Made by a program: the position numbers and the translations under genes. The notes below the pieces were generated by a model. The model was not told where the DNA came from and ran no database searches. It saw only the letters and a program-made list of their open reading frames with translations. A stretch of 64,000 bases of DNA. It comes from Persicaria tinctoria. Its lineage: Eukaryota > Streptophyta > Magnoliopsida > Caryophyllales > Polygonaceae. This document shows, one piece after another, positions 55,595-64,000 of this stretch; position 1 is the first letter of the stretch, and each line of letters starts with the position of its first letter. The stretch lies in contig JBANSL010000005.1 in the NCBI GenBank assembly GCA_037127255.1, positions 82,775,160 through 82,839,159 of the forward strand. Reading direction: 5' to 3'.

Positions 55595-57231
55595 ACCCTT
55601 AAGCGTACTATCGAACTAGTTCTGAAGCTATTAATAATAATATCGATCAAATGTATCTTAATAAATTGCACCAAACTAGTTAATGTCCTCTCATTGTACC
55701 TACAACGTACTATGAGTGAATCCTAGCTAGCTTGTTGCATATTTGTAAGCACAAATGTAAACAAATTAATCACATATATATTAAATAAAGAGTTGTTTTA
55801 GTTAGTAAAGCTTAATGATAAAAATAATGATATAAAGTGGTGAATAATAAGAGATTTACATCATGACCTAATGACAATTGGGTCTATGAGCATATATTAC
55901 ATCTAATAGTGTGGTGGTGTTGAGCATCACAAGTGCAACAGTTTGAGAATGTTGTTTGTGTTGTTTTTGCACCACCGCGCGCTTCGTATTCCTTTTTAAT
56001 TAGTAGGTTTTGTTTTTGGATTAGTTTATAGGCCAGAGATCCAGTAAGCTTGTTTCTCTAGTCTTTTTGAATCATCTGTTCATATTCTGGGTTAGAGGTT
56101 CAAGCGATCTCAAAACAGAAAGGGCCTCCATTTTTTTAAATCATTTTTTCTACCAATTTGCACTTTTGTGGGACAATGATCTAATGAAATGAAAGGATGT
56201 TGTTGAACGTATAAATTTTAGAACGAGCGATCAAAACATCCTGATGAACCAGTACACGACCTAGACGTTCGTACGTGTTGCAGTTGCAGTATTATTCTTT
56301 TGCTAGGTAAAGGATATATGATCCTTGAAACGAAATCGTGTGAAGGTTTATATAATTCCTCTTTGATAGCTTTCATCCCCGAGCTTTTCTGTGTCGTTTG
56401 ATATCTTTCATTGAGATCGCCTACTTGAATAATAGGCAACATGTGAGAGTTGACCATTTTATATATATATATTATCCCAAAATATGTACTGATTTGTCAC
56501 GGTCATAAGAAGCGATGTCATTGGTTCACGTGTGTAAAAGTAAATTAAAAATAGGTGACACGTGGTTTCTTACAATTAATTAGTGATACCCATCCAAATT
56601 AATTAGTAACACCCCACTCTCACTTTACACGCGCCAAATCAAACGTTCTAATTAATTGCACGCGCCAATCAACACCACATACTAATTAATTAGAAAAACT
56701 ACGGAGACATGTAAAAGTATTTACATGAACTTTTAAAAATCATTTTTTGGCATTTTCACTTGTTAAAAAAATATATATTTGGGTGTAATTTAATTTTATC
56801 TACACATAGACACCCACTTTGTAATGTTTTGTTGGAAAAAAAAATCGACAAGAAGTGGTTCAGACATATTATTCACAGTGGTTCAGCATTTTTATTCAGA
56901 GTGGTTCAACAATTTAATTCACAGTGGTTCAGCAATTTTATTCACAGTGGTTTATCAATTTTATTCACAGTGGTTCAACAATTTTATTCACAGTGGTTCG
57001 ACAATTTTATTTACAGTGAACCAATACTATTTATTTCATGAACCACTACTCTTTAATAATTATAAAATTTTCATTCTTCTTTTATTTCCTATTAATGTTT
57101 ATTTTAATTATTTATTTATTTATTGTAAAATAAAATATTTCATGAACCAATGCTATTTATTTGATGAACCACTACTCTTTATTTGATGAACCGCTACTCT
57201 CTATTTATTTAATGAATCACTTGGTATAAAA
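55595..57231. repeat. Tandem duplication unit 2 (1,637 bp)
   Basis: Copy of 53958-55594 at an exact offset of 1,637. It starts with the last bases of the GRP7 coding sequence and carries a second GRP7 3'UTR with no gene before it. A 2-bp AC microhomology marks the junction. Confidence 0.9.
56860..57017. repeat. 23-bp minisatellite, unit 2
   Basis: Duplicate of the array at 55223-55380. Confidence 0.8.
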
Positions 57232-57845
57232 ACTCTGAACCACTTCGTATAAAACCCATGAACCTTGGTATTTAAACCTTGAACCACTTGGTATAAAATC
57301 ACTTGGTATAAATATTTTTTATATATATTAAAAGTGTGAGTTGGTGCAATAAACTTACAAGCAACATGATAGTTTCTAGTTTAAATAAGACTAAATTTAG
57401 TCACTGAACCAACCTTTATTTAGTCACTGAACCAACCTATTTAATCACTAAACCAACCTCTATTTAGTCAATAAACCAACCTCTATTTAGTCAATGAACC
57501 AACCTCTATTTAGTCAATGAACCAACCACTATTTAGCCACTGAACCAACCTCTATTTAGTCACTGAACCAACCACTATTTAGCCACTGAACCAACCTCTA
57601 TTTAGTCACTGAACCACTTCTATTTAATTCATGAAACATTATATATTTAGTCATGTTCACCAAAAAAAAGTATATATTTAGTCACTGAACAACTCTCTAT
57701 TTATATGTGTTGAACCAATTAGTATAAAATTGACGACCATTTCACCAAAAAAATAAAAAATAAAAAAAAAAATTGATGAACCACTTGGTATTAAACCCCC
57801 GAACCACTCGATATTAAAACCCTGAACCACTTAAAACATTGAAAC
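57232..57845. repeat. GAACCA-rich minisatellite region
   Basis: Phrases CTGAACCACTTGGTATAAAA and a second 23-bp unit, CTATTTAGTCACTGAACCAA plus CCT with variants, repeat about ten times (57390-57620). The core TGAACCAC is the reverse complement of GTGGTTCA in the arrays at 55223 and 56860, so the whole stretch 55.2-57.8 kb may derive from one inverted repeat family. Confidence 0.65.
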
Positions 57846-58115
57846 TTAAACGTCGGGAGGGAGGTCGGCAAAGGGGACGCAATCGGCGTCGACGCTAAAG
57901 TCGAAGTCTTCGTCGGTGAGGACGTTGACAGAGGAAGAGGAGATCGAAGGAGAAAGCCATGGGATCGACCGGAGAGAAGAAGTTGAGAGGAGGTCGTCCA
58001 GTGCTCGCGCTGCCGAGGTCGCTGACAGAGCGGATGGCGGCGAGCTAGCCTCGCCGGGAAGATGTGTGGGAGAGCGAGAGAGGGACCGAGGTTGAAGAAA
58101 GCGGGAGAAGGCCAT
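57846..58115 (-). CDS. Hypothetical protein, 89 aa
   Basis: GC-rich frame in AT-rich surroundings. The N-terminus MAFSRFLQPRSLSRSP and the Ser/Arg-rich, acid-free first ~50 residues resemble an organelle-targeting peptide. The end is acidic (TDEDFDFSVDADC) and finishes PPDV. TATAAAG at 58172-58178 is a plausible minus-strand TATA box ~57 nt upstream. An upstream ATG at 58149 opens a different short frame. No family recognised; it may be a first exon or a captured gene piece, since GAACCAC repeats abut its 3' end. Confidence 0.4.
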   Translation of the reverse strand: MAFSRFLQPRSLSRSPTHLPGEASSPPSALSATSAARALDDLLSTSSLRSIPWLSPSISSSSVNVLTDEDFDFSVDADCVPFADLPPDV

Positions 58116-58940
58116 GGTAGGTCGGGATCTGACTGGCGGCGGCCATGGGAGAAGGGATAGGGGAAGAGGAATTATAAAGAAGGAATGAGGCGCGTGAGGC
58201 TGGATTTTAATTTTGTTATTTTTAATTAAATTTGACCAATGGGACTCCTTCTTTCCTTCTCACCGGAAGAAGAACTAACGAGAGCGGAGAGCCTAACCAG
58301 ATCTGTTGGCAAGTGACGGCGGAGACAGAGTACGTAGATCGAGAGAAAATGGGGTGGCGGTAGGGAAATAATGGAGGGCGGCTAGTGCGAGCAACAGATG
58401 GACTGATGGAGCAACAAGCAACCATGAGAGATTAAAGCCCCTATAATGGAGAGATGAGAGATTAGAGCGGTGGTCGATGGTCGGTGGTCGGAGGAGAGAC
58501 TTGGCGAGATTAGTGTTCGAGATCGAGAACCACTTACCAGAGGAAAGAGGAGACGACAACCATGAACCATTAGAGCAGAGGCGACTGCCTGAGAATGAGG
58601 GAGGACTGAAGCGACGGAGGCGGTGGCCTGAGAATGAGCGAGATAGGTTGGATCTGAGAATGAGAGACGAGGGATTCGTCGGATCTGAGACTCTCAGAGT
58701 GACGCCATTGAAAAAATGAAAATGGGAATGGAGGCCGGGGGAATGGATGGGGCGTAACAGGTTTACATTAACCCTAGGGGTAAAAATGTAAATTCACCTA
58801 AAAACGAGCTATCGAGTATACTCGAGCTCGGCTTGAGCTCGACTGTGAGCTCAAACTCGGCTCGTTTTCGAATCCGAACATGCTCGAGCCGAGCTTTTCC
58901 CGAGCCAAGCTCGAGCTACTTGGCTTGAATATCAGGCCTA
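58116..58940. other. GC-richer spacer without recognised gene
   Basis: Several overlapping short frames on both strands, none with a domain. 58800-58930 carries CTCGAGCTCGGCTTGAGCTC-type degenerate repeats like those at 52200. Confidence 0.35.
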
Positions 58941-59300
58941 GATGGAGGCGGTTCTAAAGCCTTTGTTTCAACTAATGTTAGTGTTAGGAGAAGTCTTGTT
59001 GGGTCCGACCAGAAAGATCTCAACATATAAGTCGGACTGGGACACCATCCCAAAACCAATTGACATTAGGTGGAGTAGCCAATCTGCTTATATGTCAGGT
59101 TCAGAAGCCTCCCACTTCTGGGATTCACAATTGTCCCAACAAATCCCCCTCTCACTTGCGAATCCATCACAAGTCTAGCCCGGTTGGAATTGAGACTCCC
59201 ACGCAACGAGTTCGACTATCCCGTCATCGATACAGATGTGGGGTCCATCTCAACCTTCGGTGCAACCGGACCACCCGCCGAACCTGACTCTGATACCAGT
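58941..59300 (-). mobile_element. LTR-retroelement remnant, possibly TRIM-like
   Basis: On the minus strand a primer-site-like TGGTATCAGAGTC (59288-59300) is followed only ~140 bp later by a polypurine tract GTGAGAGGGGGATT and an LTR-like start TGTTGGGACAATTGTG (59145 downward). The layout fits a miniature element without coding region. The upstream LTR is not recognisable, so this is tentative. Confidence 0.4.
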
Positions 59301-60802
59301 TTTTTTATAACGAGAATGATAACAGACGAAGAACGGTGTGTTACATACGTCCACGGGCAGATAAATAGGGATCTTTATTATGGAGGCAAACAAGAAACTA
59401 GGTTACAAATTGTTAAGTTTCATGAGTATATATAATGACTTGTGCAACCCTATTCAGACAATGGACCTAAACTCAAAATAAATAATAAGCCCAATTCAAG
59501 GCATATTAACGGTTAGGATGTCGAGATGGTTTGATTTTCTAATATATGTGAGTTCTTGCCATAAAACGTTTTGACTCCTTGTGTTTGTATGTCACACATA
59601 TAATTTGAAAACTAGAAAGTTTGAGATTAGAATAGAGATATGTAGAATGGGGTGGCCGGGAGCCAAGTTTTAGGCTGAAATTGTTAGATTCTCAAGGTTC
59701 TAAAAAAATAAAAAATAATTTGTAGTGTTGCATGTTGCTAAATTGCAAATTATTATTGTTGCTAATTTTGGACAGAAAGGGCTGAATCTTAGGGGGGTTG
59801 GGCCGGCAAAGGTTGTGGGAATGAGATTGATTGATAACCAATTGGTGAGAAAAAGTGTTTGATTTAGGTAAATGGTTGATTTGATTTTGTGGATCTTTGT
59901 GTTTGTTGGAGATTAAGGTTTGAGTGAGAGGTGATCTAAGATTCCTTCCATGGGAACATGTTAGAGATATATTAGGATAGATATATTATACTCCCTCCGT
60001 TCCAAAATACATGGGTTTTTAGTTTTCGGCACGTTTTTTAAGGAGCAAAAAACTCTATGAAATATTATTTTTTTAATTAAAATTTTTATATAATTCGATA
60101 CTTATTAGTAATAAGTATCAAATGATATAAAAAATTTGATTAAAAAAATAATATTTCATAGAGTTTTTCGCTCCTTAAAAAACGTGTCAAAAAAGAAAAG
60201 CCCATGTATTATGGAACGGAGGTAGTATGATATATTAGATGGGATTGTATTATGATATAATCTTTGATATTGTTGTATTAGATTAGAGATATATATCTTT
60301 AGTAGGTTTAGATTACCGATATCTTTATATTACTTATTATCCAAGCATTATAATTCTTATATAAATGGTTGAATAATAACACTATAAGCGTGTGTTTGTC
60401 TTCTTTAATATGAGGCCTCCCCACCAATCTATTAGGGCTTTATCCCTCGTGCACTGGCCCGCTTCCAACAAAGCCGACACGATCGAAGCGACTCCCCCAT
60501 GACAAATCCCGCAATCGGAAGCATAGTCCTCATCTCGACATGATCGTATCCCCATGCTCCCTTGTGGGGCTGGCAGCCTTGTGTATGAGGCGAGCGCAGA
60601 GCGTCCGAGGATGTGGCGGCGGTGGCCGGTGCTGCAACAAAGCGGTAGAGCCCCCGCCACCGATACTGGATGAGTGAGGTGGGTCTCCTAGCCTCCGTAC
60701 GTTACCGAAGGAGTAATATACAAGGCGCCGTGTTTGGGTTCTGAGGAGTTTTTAGGTTTTTAATTATAAATTGGGTCCGTTAACAAAATTTTCATCATTA
60801 AA
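59301..60802. other. Gene-free repeat-rich spacer
   Basis: 59959-60395 resembles an LTR (TGTTAGAGATATATTAGG start; TATATAAATGG near 60358) interrupted by the MITE at 59991-60225. 60400-60700 is a GC-rich patch with a 92-codon minus frame and no recognised domain. Confidence 0.4.
59991..60225. mobile_element. Stowaway MITE, 235 bp
   Basis: Ends CTCCCTCCGTTCC and GGAACGGAGGTAG, flanked by TA on both sides. The arms remain complementary through most of the element (AAAAACTCTATGAAATATTATT and inverse), so it can fold into one long hairpin. Confidence 0.85.
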
Positions 60803-61035
60803 TTTTTTTTTGATGACGAGGAACCCATCTTTGGTGGTAAATCCTGGACACATGACTCAGCCGGCAAGAGCCACACACCAGGTAAACTGGTTTGCGCTGA
60901 CCGACTCGACCCACTGGAAAGGAGAAAGGTAAAAACCTTGGATTTTCATCCAAGAAAAGGGGCGGAGGTAGAGATCGAACTCGAGACCTCCTGACATTCC
61001 CTTGCTTCCCACCAGTGAGTCATCCCGACTGGGGC
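60803..61035 (-). mobile_element. tRNA-derived SINE (Au-like)
   Basis: Minus strand: GGGATGACTCACTGGTGGGAA as the A-box region, GGAGGTCTCGAGTTCGATCT as the B-box region and an A-tail (T run at 60803-60811). Blurred flanking repeats ATTTTCATCATTAA and ATTTCCATAATATA. Wording and layout resemble the widespread plant Au SINE; identity to that family was not computed. Confidence 0.7.
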
Positions 61036-61355
61036 ATTTCCATAATATATTAATTGATTACATGATCAAAGACTAAAAGCAATTTGGGGTGAATCTAGCT
61101 TCGAGCAATGTTCGGGTGCTAGATTGCCATCAAAATAGTGATCAGGGTATATTTGAATTGCCATTAATTATGACTTATAATACACAATTGTGTATTATAA
61201 ATTACGATAAGAGGTCATTTATATCATTACTAATAATCTAGCACTAATAATTAATCAAATCTTATTTAGATAGGACGGAGTATATATGAGATTTACCACG
61301 TACATATATAGAAACATAACTATCAAACATCGCATGTGTGTTGTGCATACAAATA

Positions 61356-61424
61356 TGCAACAAGGATTCAATCATAGTACGTACTTTTGTATACCATGAT
61401 TGAACTTATTTATAGTTTGTTGCA
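61356..61424 (-). promoter_or_regulatory. 3'UTR inverted repeat of GRP8 with compensatory pair
   Basis: Outer arms TGCAACAA/TTGTTGCA perfect; inner arms TTCAATCAT/ATGATTGAA perfect. Compared with GRP2 and GRP6, C has become A and the facing G has become T, so pairing is kept. Confidence 0.62.
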
Positions 61425-61496
61425 ATTTATTAAGATACACTTGACATTATTAATTATAATTAGTTTCATAAATAGTTAAAGTTGTACGTAACAAAC

Positions 61497-62432
61497 TTAT
61501 GGGCTTCCACCACCATACCCACTTCCATAGCCTGAACCATAGCCATAACCACCTCCTGAACCAGACCCACCGCCGCTGCCACCGCCGCCACCACTGCCAC
61601 CTCCTCCACCTCCTCCGGTGCCACGACCACCACTTCCGTATCCTGATCCAGACCCGTAACCACTTCCATAGCCAGAACCATAACCACCTTGTCCACCACC
61701 ACCTCCACCACCTCCTCCGCCACCACTTCCGACTCCTCTGGTACCCTGTCCACTTCCATAGCCTGATCCTGATCCATAACCACTTCCATATCCTGATCCA
61801 CCTTGCCCACCTCCTCCGCCTCCACCGCTGCCCCCCCCACCACCACCACCACTTCCGGCTCCACCAGCACCATGGCCACTTCCATATCCTGAACCCGAAC
61901 CATATCCACTACCATAACCTGAACCCCCTTGTCCACCACCACTACCTCCTCCTCCTCCTCCACCTCGTCCATAGCCACTTGAACCTAGTCCGGTACCACC
62001 ACCACTACCAGAGCCAGACCCATACCCACTCCCATAGCCCGATCCACCCTGACCACCTCCACCACCTCCCCCGGATCCTCCACCACCACCCATACCTCCT
62101 CCTAGACCACTTCCACCTCCTTTCCCATAGCCTGACCCATAACCAGAGCCAGACCCGTATCCACTCCCATAACCCGATCCACCCTGACCACCTCCACCAC
62201 CTCCCCCAGATCCTCCACCACCACCCATACCTCCACCTAGACCACTTCCAGCTCCTTTCCCATAACCGGACCCATAGCCAGAGCCATACCCATTATTTCC
62301 ACCACCACCGCCACCTCCTCCTCCTTCACCGCCCCCACCTCCGTAACTTAGTGGCAATCTAGCTGCAATGCAAAGCTCCAGGAGGAGCAATGCGGACAAT
62401 GCAAACCCTATAATCTTAGGGTGTTTGGCCAT
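61497..62432 (-). CDS. GRP8: secreted glycine-rich protein, 311 aa
   Basis: Signal peptide 1-24 (MAKHPKIIG, ending CIAA), RLPLSYGGGGGEGG, GNNGYGSGYGSGYGKGAGSG. The mature chain contains two near-identical 45-residue units (KGxGSGLGGGMGG through SGYGSGYGSGSG). In DNA this is a 135-bp direct repeat with matching points at 62026 and 62161. Gly runs are shorter and more broken by Ser and Gln than in GRP2. It ends GYGGGSP. Probable structural secreted protein. Confidence 0.92.
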   Translation of the reverse strand: MAKHPKIIGFALSALLLLELCIAARLPLSYGGGGGEGGGGGGGGGNNGYGSGYGSGYGKGAGSGLGGGMGGGGGSGGGGGGGQGGSGYGSGYGSGSGYGSGYGKGGGSGLGGGMGGGGGSGGGGGGGQGGSGYGSGYGSGSGSGGGTGLGSSGYGRGGGGGGGSGGGQGGSGYGSGYGSGSGYGSGHGAGGAGSGGGGGGGSGGGGGGGQGGSGYGSGYGSGSGYGSGQGTRGVGSGGGGGGGGGGGQGGYGSGYGSGYGSGSGYGSGGRGTGGGGGGGSGGGGGSGGGSGSGGGYGYGSGYGSGYGGGSP

Positions 62433-62533
62433 TTGTATCCAACAAGGAAACCAAGAAACTATATGTTTTTAAGTAACCAACAATGTAGAAATTGGTAAGT
62501 TGTGATATGATTAGAGACAACTTAATTACCCCC

Positions 62534-62541
62534 TTTATATA
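62534..62541 (-). promoter_or_regulatory. TATA box of GRP8
   Basis: CCTATATAAAGGGGG on the minus strand, ~102 nt upstream of the ATG. Leader ATATCACAACTTACC follows. Confidence 0.77.
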
Positions 62542-62602
62542 GGAAACTCTCCGTTGACCAATCAAAGATCTCATTTTATTTTTGGTAATTATTGATCATT
62601 AA

Positions 62603-62644
62603 CTATGGGTATTGTTTTATATATACGTCAAAAACTTGGTTCCA
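62603..62644 (-). promoter_or_regulatory. Conserved GRP upstream box, copy 8
   Basis: Minus strand: TGGAACCAAG, TTTTTGACGTAT, ATATAAAACAATACCCATAG, with a 4-bp insertion in the middle. 61 bp upstream of the TATA box. Confidence 0.57.
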
Positions 62645-64000
62645 AAATATTAATACGTACTCCCGGAGCGTTTACCTACGTACTTTAATCAAGTGTCCAC
62701 TAAATTTGACTTTGAAATTCATACGCGGACAATTAATGTAATTAATTAGGAGGGGAACCAATTAATTACGTGTATTTGGTGAGGAACTTGCTTCAATTAA
62801 TCCCTTCAACAGGCATGCACATAGTTTGCATTGTTTCAGAATTTTTTGTTTAACAATTTGTAAATTGAATAATCGGTTATACTAGTAATATTCAACATAA
62901 TACTAACTCTAATGACTGTGTAGAAATGTGTAAATGCGTATTTTTTTATACATTTTTAATTCTATTGATTGTTTTTGGTGTGTGTAAATGTGCACATTTG
63001 ACCATTGGAGCAAAATATCAAAAAATAAAGTGTATTTTTACACATCTTGTGTAAATGTATACATTATAGGCAAAATCATTGTACGGATAGTCTAATGAAG
63101 TTAAAAATATGTATAATGACTTGGTGGTGGGATTCACATCCTTATCCAGTTATCCCCCTCCCCCCGCTCTCTTACAAACATTAATTAAAAAGAAAATAAA
63201 AATAAAAATAAAAATAAAAATAAAAATAAATAATTGATTAAAACAATAAAAAATAAAGGGAGTTTGTGAGAGGGGATATTAGAGGAGGACAAATTCGGGG
63301 ATAGGTGTTGGTGGGTATGAAGGAATTTGTGAGATTTCAATGCCTGGTCTAGTATAATTTTTCCTACATGGTACTAGGCTTGTCAAGGGTCGGACTCGGT
63401 AGGTCACGGGTCGGCCCGTTTTTAAAAAAAAATCTATTTTCTTAAAATTCTACTCTAAATCCTAATGAGTGACAAAATAATAGCAATTATTTAGGTGACG
63501 ACATATTTTTTAATGTTGGTCGCTTAAATGAGTGATCCCATTAGACATTTTTTTACAAAAAAAAATATTTTTTTTATAAATCTTATAAATTAAAAATATT
63601 TTACGTATATTTTTAAAATTAATTATGTAATATTAATCTTATAAGTTACATTTATAAATTTTAAAACCATAATTTAAAATGTTATATTTAAAAATTTAAA
63701 ACCATAATTTTAAAATTATTTGATTGTGTAATAAATCTTTTAAGCTATATGTATAATGTTTTAAAACCATACTTTACAATGTTATAAATTTTAAAACCAT
63801 ACTTTACAATGTTAAAATTTTTAAATTAATTGTGTAATGTTTTTATAACATTAAAACCATAAATTTACATTAATTGGGTAATATTTTATACAACCATAAA
63901 CCTTATACTAAGTAATAAATTCTTATTATAATACTATAAGGGTATGTTTTGAGGAAAACTCATATAAGTAACTAATAAAACCTTATACTAAGTAATAAAT
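62645..64000. other. GRP8 distal upstream and AT-rich repeat end
   Basis: To about 62850 it shares blocks with other GRP upstream regions (GGCATGCACATAGTTTG). 63190-63230 is an AAAAAT microsatellite inside a MITE-like unit. 63400-64000 is made of degenerate tandem phrases such as TTTTAAAACCATACTTTACA and TTATACTAAGTAATAAAT. No gene. Confidence 0.45.

Noticed and set aside
60382..60660. 92-codon minus-strand frame in a GC-rich patch
   Set aside because: Located within or beside LTR-like DNA, with no domain and no start context; probably chance.

Overview
The window is nuclear DNA of a flowering plant, most likely a eudicot. Evidence for this is an intron-containing SHAQKYF-type MYB gene, a defensin-like gene, AT-rich intergenic DNA, plant-type Ty1/copia and Ty3/gypsy retroelements, hAT and Mutator-like elements, Stowaway-type MITEs and a tRNA-derived SINE. 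No chloroplast, mitochondrial or bacterial block was seen, and the species cannot be named from the sequence.

The dominant host content is a dispersed tandem array of eight genes for small secreted glycine-rich proteins (GRPs), here GRP1 to GRP8. Six are on the minus strand (1-636 partial, 3215-4249, 11903-12688, 15836-16396, 39357-39932, 61497-62432) and two on the plus strand (48353-48919, 53285-53965). All encode one signal-peptide type ending in an Ala-Ala-Arg-Leu-Pro-Leu-Ser junction, followed by alternating poly-Gly runs and Tyr-Gly-Ser-Gly modules. All have the same TATA box (TATATAAAG or close) 60-120 nt upstream of the ATG, and a conserved upstream box around TTTTGAAGT...AAAACAGTACCCA. 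Most also have a 3'UTR inverted repeat that can fold into a hairpin. A ninth promoter copy at about 44119-44525 has lost its gene. The copies show gene conversion (GRP4/GRP5), internal unit duplication (GRP8), an altered C-terminus (GRP2) and a perfect 1,637-bp tandem duplication starting at the GRP7 stop codon.

Other host genes are an intact two-exon MYB-like transcription factor (27291-28527), a single-exon defensin-like peptide gene (32094-32297, minus) and an 89-codon frame of unknown function with its own TATA box (57846-58115, minus).

Mobile DNA fills most of the rest. From left to right: a duplicated copia gag/protease fragment (4861-5283 and about 8050-8982); a gypsy pol remnant (17519-22506) split by two solo LTRs with 5-bp target duplications; a 2.86-kb Mutator-like element (23672-26527) whose empty site survives as a paralogous copy just downstream; two related long-TIR elements (33268-34614, 35501-36503); copia remnants in opposite orientations, one split by a hAT element (41126-42218); a 578-bp hAT-type element packed with TTGGCGG motifs (43434-44011); a young internally deleted copia element with 351-bp LTRs (44918-47584); several solo LTRs (30301-30411, 47765-47999, 49336-50475); and MITEs and SINEs throughout. 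Boundaries given with target-site duplications are firm. Stretches described only as retroelement-like are tentative.
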